A stretch of 64,000 bases of DNA from Lantana camara (GCA_037501455.1 CM074858.1:36205001-36269000), one strand, 5' to 3'; positions 12,919 to 23,615 are shown, counted from the first letter of the stretch. Program-made: numbers and translations. Notes: a model not told the origin generated them from the sequence alone.

Positions 12919-14190
12919 GGTGCAGCAGCAGCAGAACGAAAAAAGACCCCTGCTACAACACTTAACAACACAACAACAACAAAGCACAACAAGGTAGCAA
13001 TTCACAGCAGCAACACGGCAAGGAAAGCAGCAATAACAACACTCCAAAGCCCAACACAAACAACAGCAGCAGCAACGAAGAAGAAGAGTAAGAAACTTGG
13101 AGAAATTCATGCTAAACAATGGTAAAAGTCACGTTCACTTCACACACAACCAAATCACAGCCATAATCACACAATAGCTGCTATGAAAATCACATTTCAT
13201 GCTTCAAATCACACAAAACAAGCTCAAGTCATGGATTCAAGAAAAAATGGAGAAAACCTAACTATTCACTTCAAGAATCAAATCTCAATCATACATGTAA
13301 CGCCCCAACTTTTGCGTATTTTAGAATGACATATGTGTTTATCTACTTGTGTGAATTAATTGGTTATATGTGTTTTATTTAATTAATTTTATTATATGAT
13401 TGTTAAGTATGTGATTAATTGAAATATATGAAATATTTGAATTGGAATTTATACGACTACTTGAACTACTTACGCATGCGTAATTTGTTTGCATGTCATT
13501 TTTATATGATTTGAATTCGAATGTAGCGCCCCAGTTTTTTCGTTATTCAAGTATGACGTATATGTTTATCAATATGTGCAATTAATTAATTTTATATAAT
13601 TTCAATTATTAGTTCTCGTATTAGTTTAATTTTGAAAATGAATTCTTGAAACGTGTATGCCTATGTGATTGTGTTTGAATGTCGTTTCTATTCGATTTGA
13701 CTTCCGTTTTTCGTGAAAACTTGGTATGCGTGAATTATGTGTATTATGATCATATCTTTTTGCTCGTTTTATGTTTCCGGATTCTTTTGTTTGAGTTTTG
13801 AATTTATTTTGAGTTTTGGAACCAAAACGGGGGCTAACGAGCAATTAGCATAACTTTGGTTCCGTATATGATATCTTGAGCTTGGGAACTCGGAATTGAG
13901 TTCCGTCACCTCCATTGGACTAGTATCGACGATTCGGATCCGATGGAACAAGCCTCAAATTTTTCTAAGACCATTTGGATTCCTGAATTTCAACCGAAAC
14001 GAACACCTTACGCCTAAAATGACAAACCATTGACTCTACCTAAACTACGGACCTAAAATAACACACCTAGACCCTACCCAAAGACCTAAACCCACTTGTA
14101 CACTCTCTCTCCCCCCCTTTTCAGCCCCAAAACTGAGATCCCTTCCCCCCTCACAACCCAAAAATATCAGGCAAAAAGAGAAAAGAAGGA

Positions 14191-14263
14191 GAAGAAGAAG
14201 AAGAAGAAGAAGAAGAAGAAGAAGAAGAAGAAGAAGAAGAAGAAGAAGAAGAAGAAGAAGAAG
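14191..14263. repeat. (GAA)n microsatellite, about 24 units
   Basis: Pure GAA/AAG triplet run in the leader-like part of S2, just upstream of the splice-donor-like site. The purine strand is the S2 sense strand. Confidence 0.95.
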
Positions 14264-14776
14264 GAATAGTGTAAACCTTGGGGAATTGAGCTCATCTCCC
14301 TATCATTTCTCATCCTTTCTTGAAGGTAAGCTCATATTTGTGTAGTATATCTCCTTGTAATCATTTTATGCTAGATTTTACATGATTTCACCATGATTTG
14401 AGTTAGGATTGGAGAAGATGATAAATAGTAAGGGTTTGTGAAACTTTGATGATTCTTGCTTGAGACCTTGTGAATTCTTTTAGTATGAAGCATGATATAT
14501 GATCCTAAGACCTCCATTTATGTCTCTTTAAATTTGTATTGCATGATAGATGAGTTATTTGGAAGTCACCATTAATGATTTTGCTTGAAACTTGAAGAAC
14601 ATGAACCTATGTGAGCATCTCTTCCATTCTCATGATTTAGCTTCGGTTTTGGCATATATGTATGAGCTTATGGCCTGAATTTGTATGCATTTCATTGAGT
14701 TTTTAGTTGGTAACATGCTTCGTTTCCTCTCCCTTTCGTGCATGCCCTGTTTGTGTGTTTTTTTAACTACTGACAC

Positions 14777-14860
14777 AAATCCATGGCGGTGGATTTTTCC
14801 AATCCATGGGGAGGGATTTGAGTCAGTGAGTTTCTGACCAGAATCCATGGGGGTGGATTC
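14777..14860. repeat. Palindrome cluster in S2 LTR
   Basis: Three copies of one inverted repeat: AAATCCA/TGGATTT (14777-14796), a weaker copy at 14801-14819, and GAATCCA/TGGATTC (14841-14860). Spacers are 6 nt. The sequence differs completely from the other families, but its place after the donor-like site is the same. Confidence 0.82.
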
Positions 14861-16099
14861 TGCCCTGCCTATTTTTGTTACTCCGACTTCGTTTTTCTCT
14901 TGTTTTTCTTCGCTTGTTTGATCTTCCTCCACCTCTTTTATGACTTCTATGCTATGCTAACATGTATTATCTTGGGAGTTATGAAATTTTATGATTTTTC
15001 GTGGAATATTTTACGAGTTATGCCTCAACGTGTCTTCTTTGCTCCTAATATGTGCATGCATGGAACTTTGCTCTTAAGTATGAACCCTAATTGCTATGTA
15101 TTCCATATTTTATGACTTGTATAATACGTGTACATGCTATACTACGTGTTATGACCGTTATTTGGAATTCTTGTATCAACTTGATTTGAATGCGAAGGTT
15201 ATGAACTTGAATGGCTTTAAACGCTTCATGAAAAGAATGAAATGGATGGTTAGATGTCTTTAAGATATTAATCGTGCACTTGAAAGATTCCTTGACATAA
15301 TATCACCTCTTGTGCCTTTATAACCTATGTTATACTTGTTGTATACAGATTATGACTCAATATGTCTTCCTTGCTCCAATATGGTACATGCATGCATTGA
15401 AGCTTCATGTTTGAACCCTAAATGATGTTGTGCTTCTTTTTAATGATTGATATGAAGTGTTTACATATTATACTACGTGTGATGATTGTTATTTGAATTT
15501 CTTAGATTTATGTGGTATAGAAATGAAAGTCATGAACTTATATGGATAGGAACGCATCTTGAAAGGAATGAATAACTTGTTTACATGACTTTAAGTAATG
15601 AATTGTGCATATGAATGTTTCCATGATACTATATCATCTCTTATGCATTCATATCATATTCATTACATTACCGTGCGTTGTATTTGGTACATTTGGAGTC
15701 TTGAGTCTCACGGGTACACCATATTGTCTTTTGTACAGTTTTCTCCAGGACGGAGACTTGCCCGGTTCTTAGGACACTTCCGGGTCCTCTTGTTTCTTCT
15801 TAGTTTTTGTTGGTAAGCTAAGGACAGGTGGGTTTCTCTACTATTTAGTTAAATGACCCTCTATACTCCCAATGTGTAAAGATTTCTACCAAAAGTATAT
15901 ATGTATATAAAGTCATTTTCAAGGGTCAATGATTTTAAAAGTAAAGCCTTTATTTTATGAACCTACCAAACGTTTGGCGAGAAAAAATGAATGATTGCTC
16001 AGAATGGGGCCCAGGGACTTGGTGTGAGTGGTGACCCGAGGAGGCATGGGCTGACGGTGATCCCTCACACTAGTCCCACCAATGAACGGCGTAACCGGA

Positions 16100-16202
16100 C
16101 CTCGTTAGGAGCTAGCGAGGAATGGACGCTGAGTGCCATCTGGGGAGTCATGTTCCCCTCTTGGTCAATGAATGGATGGTTCGGGCCGATCACCCGACCA
16201 TC
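16100..16202 (+). other. Conserved hairpin pair in S2 LTR
   Basis: Hairpin 1: CCTCGTTA, loop GGAGC, TAGCGAGG (16100-16120), 8 bp with one wobble. Hairpin 2: GATGG, unpaired T, TCGGG, 7-nt loop, CCCGA, CCATC (16175-16202). The outer stem matches S1; the inner stem has different bases that still pair. A GGAGGGAGAAGG string follows. The inverted repeat is CTAGGCGGG (16562-16570) with CCCGCCTAG (16817-16825). Confidence 0.72.
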
Positions 16203-16258
16203 AATCGGAGGGAGAAGGTGTAAATGTTCATGAATGTGCACAAAAGAATGTTATGCAT

Positions 16259-16289
16259 GAAAGAAAGAAAGAAAGAAAGAAAGAAAGAA
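16259..16289. repeat. (GAAA)n microsatellite
   Basis: Seven GAAA units in S2 shortly after the hairpin pair. Confidence 0.93.
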
Positions 16290-18293
16290 TGTTTAATGAA
16301 CTACACAAGCTGTTGGTTGGAGATAATGCACGACCGCTCGTCGGGCCACAAACGACCTAATGAAAAATGAACGTTATAATCCCTTTTGATGGCTTATTTA
16401 TTTCACCCACTTGGGAATTGCTCTAAAAACCTCATTTGGGATTATAACTTGCATGTGAATGTTTAAATATCGTCTTATACTATTCTTATGCCGTTTTATA
16501 CCCACCAGTCTCGTATAGACTGAACCCGATTTGTTTTCAGTTTTCTTATAGGTTTTGTGTGCTAGGCGGGAAGTCGGGTTTGTAAAGTGTGTTAGTTAAG
16601 TCTAGGTCACTTCATACACATTTTTATAATTCGATTAAATTATATACGAGTGGATAAATGTTATGTTATGATTATGATTATGATTTTATGATATTGATTC
16701 GGGACAGGCTTCTAGGGATAGTTGAATCCGTCATTTGTTATCCATTCGGTGATTGATCAATGAATGCTTCCACTTTAATGTTTTTTTTCTTTGTATTTTA
16801 TGGTTTAAGGGTTATCCCCGCCTAGAATAGTGTGTGTGTTGTCCCCGTTCTCCGTGATTTAACTCGGGTATGGATTGTCCATTTCATATTTGGATCGGGC
16901 CTCGGTGCGGGGGATGTGGTACCTTGCGCTCGGGTGCTACAATACATGACTCAAAGTCTGAAAATTATGGATGAAAACGATCAATAAGCATATTGATATC
17001 AATTATAAGCTTACCCCTTTGAAGAAGATGAAGGAAAATGAAGAAATGAGCTCAATTTCTCCCTAGGGTTCAAGGTGACGAGAATGGACTGGAAAACAGA
17101 GGGTTTGGCTGAGTTTTTCTCCTTGTGTGAGGGTTGGTTCGGTTTGGAAAGAGTGGCGGCTGATAGAGGGTTAAGTTAGCTTTCCAAAAAGTCAAACCAT
17201 GGTTAATTTGGTTAAGTATGGTGAGAGATGTGGCTATTTTGGTAAGTTGTGGCAGTTTTGAAGAACGTAACACATTTCAGTTAAATTTCGGAGGTCCAAA
17301 TAATTTTGGAAAAATGTGAGGCTAAGTTCATTAAACCCAAATTTTTGTTACGAGTTCAACGAAGTTGACGGAACTCGATTCCGAGTTCCCGAGCTCAAGA
17401 TATCACATACGGAACCAAGGGTGCCCTAATTGCTCGTTCGCCCCCGATTTGGATTCCAAGAACAAAATAAATTCGTTACCAAACCAAATGGGATCGAAAA
17501 CATGAAACGATCATGAAAACATGTTGACAACACGTAAATCTACAACATATTAAATTTTCACAAAATTTCGATATCAAATCATATAAGAACGAAGCGCGAT
17601 TAAAGCACCCATGCGCAAAGCATTAACAATTTCATAACATTTCAAATTAGATAATAAAATTTAAATTCTATTTTCAATTAAATAAAAAGTCAACGATAAT
17701 AATTTTTTTTTTAAATAATAATGATGTAATTAAAGATGTAATTAATTAAAATTTAACACTTAATCATAAAATTAAATATACTAATAACAATTTATATTAA
17801 AATTAAATATTTAAAACACTTATAAACAATTAATCACATAATTAAATAATTCAATTGCGCAATTTATAAACACATGCGACATATTTGTACAAATGAAAAA
17901 CCGGGACGTTACATTAATACTTTCAGGCGCAATGGAATCAACATTACATTATCGGACTACCGGTATAACTGAGGGTTAAAATGTTTTTCAACTAGAATCA
18001 TGCTATAAATATGTATCTATATAAAAACTATTTCCAAGCCTACCCATCATTTTGATTTACTACCCTATATACATATTATTGTACTACAATGTCCCTCTTA
18101 AGGGAAAAATACTTTCATGCCGGAATCAACGTTTTACTAGAACGGTATATATTTCAAGTCCACTTTATCAAAACATTGCTTCCGGGGTATGCAAGCAAAA
18201 TATTGTTCTTGATTCATGTTATGGGCCCCGGCTGTATCCGTAGCGAGCAATTACCTGGAAGGTATTGGGCCGAGGGTATTGTTGGTGCTGTGG

Positions 18294-18518
18294 TGTAATA
18301 GCCAAAGGTGCTTTGTCCCACATCGGATTGGAGGTGGGCTTGAAGCCACTTTATAAAGTGGTGGATCCCCCTTCCCTTGTAGAGGCCTTTTCCTGGGTGG
18401 TTCCCTTCGGGGTCTGGTTCCCACCTGGGAGAAACAAAACCGTGAGGGTGGTTCCCTTCGGGGTCTGGTTCCCATCCAAAGCGGACAATATCGAACGGCG
18501 GGTTTTCGGGCTGTTACA
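18294..18518 (+). repeat. TRIM 5' LTR (225 bp)
   Basis: TGTAATAGCC...GGGCTGTTACA. It holds an internal direct repeat of about 28 bp beginning GTGGTTCCCTTCGGGGTC, twice, about 45 bp apart. Confidence 0.93.
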
Positions 18519-18520
18519 AA

Positions 18521-18532
18521 TGGTATCAGAGC
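18521..18532 (+). other. TRIM primer binding site
   Basis: TGGTATCAGAGC, exact complement of the initiator Met-tRNA 3' end, 2 bp after the LTR. Confidence 0.95.
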
Positions 18533-18577
18533 CGGGGACCCGGATTCGGTGTGCCAGCGAGGACGCTGGGCCCTCTT

Positions 18578-18589
18578 AAGGGGGGTGGA
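18578..18589 (+). other. TRIM polypurine tract
   Basis: AAGGGGGGTGGA one base before the 3' LTR. Confidence 0.92.
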
Positions 18590-18590
18590 C

Positions 18591-18815
18591 TGTAATAGCC
18601 AAAGGTGCTTTGTCCCACATCGGATTGGAGGTGGGCTTGAAGCCACTTTATAAAGTGGTGGATCCCCCTTCCCTTGTAGAGGCCTTTTCCTGGGTGGTTC
18701 CCTTCGGGGTCTGGTTCCCACCTGGGAGAAACAAAACCGTGAGGGTGGTTCCCTTCGGGGTCTGGTTCCCATCCAAAGCGGACAATATCGAACGGCGGGT
18801 TTTCGGGCTGTTACA
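18591..18815 (+). repeat. TRIM 3' LTR (225 bp)
   Basis: Identical by eye to 18294-18518, which suggests a recent insertion. Confidence 0.93.
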
Positions 18816-19194
18816 TGTGGAGTGCCACGACCTCTTGGTAGTGGTTTAACTGGAGGTTAGTTACTTCACGCCAAGGGATGAGGGAGAGATAGCTGCCTCT
18901 CGAATCGTGTTCGTGGTCTCTAGGGTTTGCTCCCCTATTGATATTAAGGAGTAGCGGAGTTATTATCATATTGGTTTTATTGAAGTATCGGTGTCTTGAT
19001 CAACGCCGTTACTATTTTATCATTATTTAAGGAGTTACGGATGGAGAGGCCTAGCTTCCGAGCATTAATGGTCTTGTTACAAACGGTTCATATTTCTACA
19101 AATATTCCAAACTACCTCTATCCCTGTTTTACACATATCATGAACCGTTCCATATTTGCTATATCCTGTTGTTAATATTGTAGATCAAGATCTT

Positions 19195-19195
<1 letters not shown>

Positions 19196-19225
<30 letters not shown>
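19196..19225. repeat. (TA)n tract in X 5' LTR
   Basis: The same tract in the X 3' LTR (55169-55184) is the site where element C is inserted, so this copy shows the uninterrupted site. Confidence 0.9.
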
Positions 19226-19230
<5 letters not shown>

Positions 19231-19666
19231 TATATCTATAAACCCTCATACCCCCTTCACTTAGTCACTTTGACTAACCCTCTTGCCTACTTTAAAATGC
19301 ATGATTTCAGGAATCAAGGAGCAGCAACTAGAGGTGTCTTGAAGCAATACGATAGTAGGCTGGATCTGATCATAAAAGTACACTGTCTTGAGCCTATTCT
19401 CCATAGAATTAAAGTATCTCATACTTTGTCCTTGCATGTCATCCTATTGTACTCTTTTGAAAACTACCTTAAACAATAATGATATTCCTGCTTTGTTATA
19501 CATTATCCTCCCCGTTACTGGCAAAGTTTTAAACCCCTTTATCTTCCGCTGCACGATGTCATACTCTTTACTCATATATTATCTTGCCCGTTCTTGGTTG
19601 TATTTCCTGAGTGTTGGGTCTAATCTCCATTCGGGGAGTATTGCGGTACGGGGTTGTAGCGTTAGG

Positions 19667-20513
19667 TGTAGCGCCCCAACAGTGGGCACCACACCCCCGC
19701 ACCATAGCTCAACACGTGTAACGAAACAAGAACTCCGTACACATGTCAAACCATAGCGAACGGAGACAAACAAAAACAAAACCAACCCTAAGCTAGGCGG
19801 GACGTAGACTCTGCACACACAATACTTAACGAATATATGGAGGCGTGATCATGCCGAACAAAATTCAAAACTATGCAAACAGTTGACGGGTTCAGTCTAG
19901 CATAATTCCTAATCCCGAAATTAAATCATAACACAAATCATAAATACAAACGGAATCACCTAGTCCGAGCACCTATCCTAACCTGTCCCGAATTCAAATC
20001 ATAATTGAACAAATCATACTTAAACATATCCGTTCATAGGTTAATAATACAAAACTAAAACTGAATTCAAAATGCAAATGCAAGCACCCAACTAATACAA
20101 GACTCGACTCCAGGAGACTCACACCGCGTAGCTCGGACTCCAAAGCCAAAACCTGCAGAGCTAAAACATAAAGAGGGAGGGGTCAGTCACACTTGACTGA
20201 GCGAGGGGTTAACACACGCACGCTATACATAATACATATAGCAAAGCACATTAAAAGAAGATGTTCGTGAAGCCGGGATTAGTTTTTGCACGCCAAAACA
20301 TTTCCCCGTGATAATATATATATGGTGGTTTAGCAAAATAGAACGAACGAAATTTAACTTATATAATGCGTACATTCAAAACATGCAGACTAAGCACACA
20401 TATCCAAACATATTTTAATAGGTTAAAAGTATATCAAATTTTATCTTAATTTGAGAATCTACCCCCGTTTCACGAACTTAATACCAACAGAACAAGACTC
20501 GGTGGGCACGAGT
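19667..20513 (-). mobile_element. Element B 3' LTR, left piece
   Basis: Begins TGTAGCGCCCCAACAG and aligns with 48530-49377. It stops where LTR fragment Y begins. Relative to the intact B LTR, 49378-49608 (231 bp) is absent before the LTR resumes at 43591. Confidence 0.88.
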
Positions 20514-21387
20514 TGTAGCACCCCGCACGTGAGGCACCATATCCCCCGCACTATGGCGCAACACGAGTAACGAAATGGAAAGTCTGCACCCGTATCCAAC
20601 CATAGCGAACGGGAGACAAACAAAATAACCTTCCTAAGCCAAGCGGAACTTAGACCCTGCACTGATAACCAATCAACAGAGCAGAATGTGTCGGAAAACT
20701 AAAGTTCAAACACACAAACCATAAGCAGAATTTGGCTCTTCAGGCCTCTTTTAAAATCATAACAAGCCCAACAAGGCAATACAATAACAATTACATAAGG
20801 TTCAATTTCATAATGACACAGGGTCGAATCATACACCATTTAAATACATAAGTGAATACAGAGACACTACTAACTTAACTTGACCGACTCGAACTCAACA
20901 TAACCCCGCCTAGCTCGAACTTCAAAGCCAAACCTGCACACTAAAGTGTTGGGGAGGGAGAGGGTCAGTCTCCAGAAGACTGAGTGAGCAGGAGCGATAT
21001 ACATATATATAAAACATGCACATGCAAGTCATAAATCCCGAGCAAGGTTTTATTTGAAATTAGTTCCCAAAGGGCAAGCGAATAACCAAGCAATACTCGG
21101 ATTTTACGGCTAATCATATTAATTCATTACATTCATAATTCATACATAACATAAGGCTCGGCGAGTGAGCGTGCATCATCTCCAACCAAACTCCGACTGT
21201 GTACGACACATATCATTAATAATTTAAATAGGTGATCATGCAATATATCATAATACACGCAGATCATATATCATATCATAAAACATATTCGTTTGGGCAA
21301 TCCGTGTCCCGGCCTTCCCGCACGGTGCAAATCAATCATAAACATAATCATAAACATAAAATAAGTTCCAACCTTCTTCCTCCGGGT

Positions 21388-21493
21388 GGTGGACGGGTTA
21401 GCAAGACCCGACCACCTCATACATAGCCAATGGGGTTTCATGACTCCCCCAAGGGCACTCAGCTCCCATTCCCCGCTAAACCTCCTAGCGAGG
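21388..21493 (-). other. Conserved hairpin pair in Y
   Basis: Hairpin 2: GGTGG, A, CGGGT, 7-nt loop, ACCCG, A, CCACC (21388-21416). Hairpin 1: CCCCGCTA, 7-nt loop, TAGCGAGG (21471-21493), one G-U on the element strand. Confidence 0.7.
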
Positions 21494-21715
21494 GCCGGTA
21501 TCACCGTACATAAGGTGGGACTAGTACAAGGGATCACCGTCGGCCCTTGCCTCCCCGGATAGCTACTTGCACTAAGTCCTTGGACCCGTCAACATATCAT
21601 ACATGCATAATCTCGCCAAAACATTTGATTCATAAGAACATAACATATTTCATAATTCATCTGAAAAGGGTTTACTCGATCAAAGTTTAGTCGATGACTC
21701 TATTTTAAAATCAAC

Positions 21716-21719
<4 letters not shown>

Positions 21720-21758
<39 letters not shown>
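21720..21758. repeat. (TA)n microsatellite in Y
   Basis: About 19 uninterrupted TA units. Confidence 0.95.
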
Positions 21759-21760
<2 letters not shown>

Positions 21761-22521
21761 AGGTTTTGGCCAAAGTTTGCCACATAAGGTTGTAGGGTTT
21801 CATATGTTACTAGAACGAAAACACCCTCACCTGGAACATGGCGATACAAGGATACGAGTTACCGAGTGCCTAGTTAATCAAGATTCTCCACCCTGGAGAT
21901 AAACTGTATAAAAGACAACATGACGTGTTCGTGAGACTCGAGACTCCAATGAACCATATAAGACGCACGCCATGCAATGAACATGATATGAATGCGTAAC
22001 AGATGATATTATATCATAAAATGTTCATGTGCACTATTAAAGTCTTAAAGACATATAAACATTCAATTCATTCATTCAATGAAGCATTAGTATTCACACG
22101 AGTTCATATCCTTCACATTCCACGTTAAAGGAATTTAAATCATATAATCAAGTCATTCGATCTTTCGTTCACTTTCATTCGAAGTCATAATTCCATATTT
22201 TCAATCAATTTAATTCAAGAATTCAAGTAGGAGCATAACACGTATTAATTCACATTTAAAATTAAAACATAAACAATTAAACACATTCAATCGCATTCAC
22301 AATTAGAAAATAAACAATTAAATACATGCAATTAAATTTAGGAATTTAAATCAAATATGAAATAGGTAACAATTAAATTCTATAATTCAATTAAATCAAA
22401 TAATATTTAATATTTAATAAATATATATATATATATAACTATATATAATATACATATATACATACATTATCATGCACGTACAACAACAACAATGCATGCA
22501 TGCAATTTATACAATATACAT

Positions 22522-22747
22522 ATATGTTCTTGCTTGTTACATGCCATCACGCACATGTTTTGAAAAGTTTTAAAATACTCTGATTTTTCGCTGCATAGCC
22601 ACATCGTTGTACATGTATAGTTCTGATAGACAGCCGTTCGCTGGAGTATTTCTTGAGTGTTGGCTCACACCATTACTTGAGAGGTGCTTCAGTGCGGGGG
22701 TTGAGACGCCGCTCTCCTCTTGTTCTGGTACGGGTGGGGGCGTTATA
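22522..22747 (+). mobile_element. D LTR1, last 226 bp only
   Basis: Matches 32951-33176 and the end of LTR3. The first ~3.95 kb, including the promoter, is deleted. It ends GCGTTATA, as LTR2 does, whereas LTR3 ends GCGTTACA. Confidence 0.88.
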
Positions 22748-22755
22748 GCCTGAGG

Positions 22756-22767
22756 TGGTATCAGAGC
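22756..22767 (+). other. Primer binding site, D interior 1
   Basis: TGGTATCAGAGC, 8 bp after LTR1. Confidence 0.95.
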
Positions 22768-22934
22768 ATTGGGTTAAGTAAGAAGAGACTTAACCTAGAT
22801 TGCTCTCATGTTGCATCATGGATTGTTCACGCATTGCATCTAGGATCATTCTCATATTGCATCGAGACAGGATATTTGGGGATTGCATGGTTCTGTTATC
22901 TGGATTTCATATCTGTGGTATCTTCTGTATAGCT

Positions 22935-23489
22935 ATGGCAGTTCAGCCACACCAGGATCCTAATCAGCAGATGGATGAGGCTTTCTTTGAGCAGTTTGAG
23001 GCCCCGCGTACTGTGGCAGTTTCTCACCGTGGAGGCACTCGTTTCTACACCTGGCGCCGGTCTAGGAACAGTGGCAGGCCTGGGTATTCCTATCCTAACA
23101 GAGTTGTGCACTATCTCGAGTCTGAGAGAGATGGTTACTTTCAGGAGTATCAGAGGACCCGTGAGGTCAGGTTGGAGTCTATGCGCCATCAGGATCAGTC
23201 ACTGCAGTACCAGATTGATAGGGACATCGCTCATGAGCATGCTGCAGAGATGACTCATATTGCTGATCAGAGAGCTGCTCGTATTGCTGAGCTGGAGGCA
23301 GATCTTATGCAGATGACTATCGATCGCGACACCTCTATGGAGCGTCACCAGCACTACCGTGCCCGCGTGAGAGCTCGCCTGTATGATACCTATCACTTAT
23401 CCGATGAGCAGGCAGTTGAGGAGGTCGAGGGTCAGGATGTCAGTCAGGCTTCTCAGGAGCCCGAGCCTATGCAGGATCAGTCTGATTGA
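22935..23489 (+). CDS. ORF0: extra coiled-coil ORF upstream of gag (D copy 1)
   Basis: 184-codon open frame between primer site and gag. I do not recognise the family. I chose the ATG at 22935 (MAVQPHQDPNQQ) because the 45 upstream codons from 22800 overlap the leader and look unlike coding sequence; a start at 22800 is possible. What is visible: a basic, aromatic patch at about residues 32-56 (RGGTRFYTWRRSRN), a long charged helix at about 60-150 with heptad-like spacing (AARIAELEADLMQM), and an acidic Glu/Gln-rich end. There is no CCHC knuckle, no capsid signature, no membrane segment and no enzyme motif. The stop at 23487 is TGA; beyond it the frame stays open for 41 more codons, rich in Asp and Gly, to 23613-23615. 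The frame is open in both D copies although gag-pol is broken in both. Role unknown. Confidence 0.6.
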   Translation: MAVQPHQDPNQQMDEAFFEQFEAPRTVAVSHRGGTRFYTWRRSRNSGRPGYSYPNRVVHYLESERDGYFQEYQRTREVRLESMRHQDQSLQYQIDRDIAHEHAAEMTHIADQRAARIAELEADLMQMTIDRDTSMERHQHYRARVRARLYDTYHLSDEQAVEEVEGQDVSQASQEPEPMQDQSD

Positions 23490-23615
23490 GGCGATGGAGG
23501 GACTGATGATGATGATGATGGCGGAGATGAGCCAGCAGGACACGGACAGGGTGAGGTCGTTGCCGTTTCTGATGACACCACCAGGGGTTCTTTGGACCAC
23601 AGTTATCAGGGTTGA

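Larger units (their letters stand above)
13296..16941 (+). mobile_element. Solo LTR S2 inside element A
   Basis: Starts TGTAACGCCCC, ends GGGTGCTACA, flanked by ATACA (13291-13295 and 16942-16946). The other A LTR shows the uninterrupted sequence near 6431. There is no interior, so it is a 3646 bp solo LTR. A second LTR-like start, TGTAGCGCCCC, lies at 13522 and repeats the first ~80 bp in diverged form. A splice-donor-like GAAG/GTAAGC is at 14322-14331, and TTTTCAG ends at 16540. Frames such as 14630-14932 and 15991-16233 are not supported as genes. Confidence 0.9.
3774..17913 (-). mobile_element. Element A: non-autonomous LARD-like LTR element
   Basis: Reverse-strand LTR retrotransposon bounded by TGTAGC...GTTACA and the duplication TTAAT (3769-3773 and 17914-17918). 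The other X LTR shows the empty site at 54409-54413. Order on the element strand is 5' LTR (10566-17913, interrupted), primer site (10546-10557), interior, purine tract (beside 7459), 3' LTR (3774-7458). The leader after the primer site resembles that of element C, so A belongs to the same lineage. Long LTRs with a ~3.1 kb interior lacking gag and pol match the LARD class, which needs proteins supplied in trans. Calling it LARD rather than a decayed deletion is inference. Confidence 0.88.
10566..17913 (-). mobile_element. Element A 5' LTR, interrupted by S2
   Basis: 3697 bp of LTR once the 3651 bp S2 insertion with its extra TSD copy is removed; it matches 3774-7458 throughout. LTR sequence is 10566-13295 and 16947-17913. 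It keeps three perfect palindromes (12823-12918) and the hairpin pair (11423-11527). The inverted repeat near its end is 10686-10696 with 10994-11004, with one mismatch. Confidence 0.88.
18294..18815 (+). mobile_element. TRIM: miniature LTR retrotransposon
   Basis: A complete 522 bp element with the duplication TGTGG on both sides (18289-18293, 18816-18820); the other X LTR has the single site TGCGG at 54783-54787. It has two 225 bp LTRs that I read as identical, and a 72 bp interior holding only a primer site and a purine tract. This is the TRIM layout: non-coding and mobilised in trans. The motif TTGTCCCACATCGG near the LTR start is common in plant TRIMs. The 173-residue reverse frame and the forward frames across it are by-products of the two identical LTRs. 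Confidence 0.95.
17919..19666 (+). mobile_element. Element X, 5' LTR, last piece
   Basis: Resumes the X LTR after element A. It aligns with 54414-55184 apart from the TRIM at 18294-18820, and then continues past the point where C interrupts the other LTR. It ends ...GTAGCGTTAGG at 19666, where B begins. By alignment with the D LTR (ending GCGTTACA) this is the natural LTR edge, so B landed at the LTR/primer-site junction. Confidence 0.85.
20514..22521 (-). mobile_element. LTR fragment Y (Tekay-like), truncated
   Basis: Starts TGTAGCACCCCGCACGTGAGG, the reverse-strand end of an LTR related to those of A and B, right after CACGAGT of B. It runs about 2 kb and breaks off where the D LTR fragment starts; its other end and any interior are missing. 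It carries the hairpin pair (21388-21493). No coding sequence. Confidence 0.8.

Noticed and set aside
13316..13600. Inner LTR start considered as a separate nested solo LTR
   Set aside because: The sequence before 13522 (TCGAA) does not match the sequence after 16941, whereas the outer start has a matching ATACA duplication.
18251..18772. 173-residue reverse frame with internal repeats across the TRIM
   Set aside because: The repeats are the two identical LTRs and their internal direct repeat; no family signature, and the element is non-coding by type.
22896..23189. Reverse and other-frame ORFs overlapping ORF0
   Set aside because: They shadow the ORF0 frame, whose composition and coiled-coil pattern are more protein-like.
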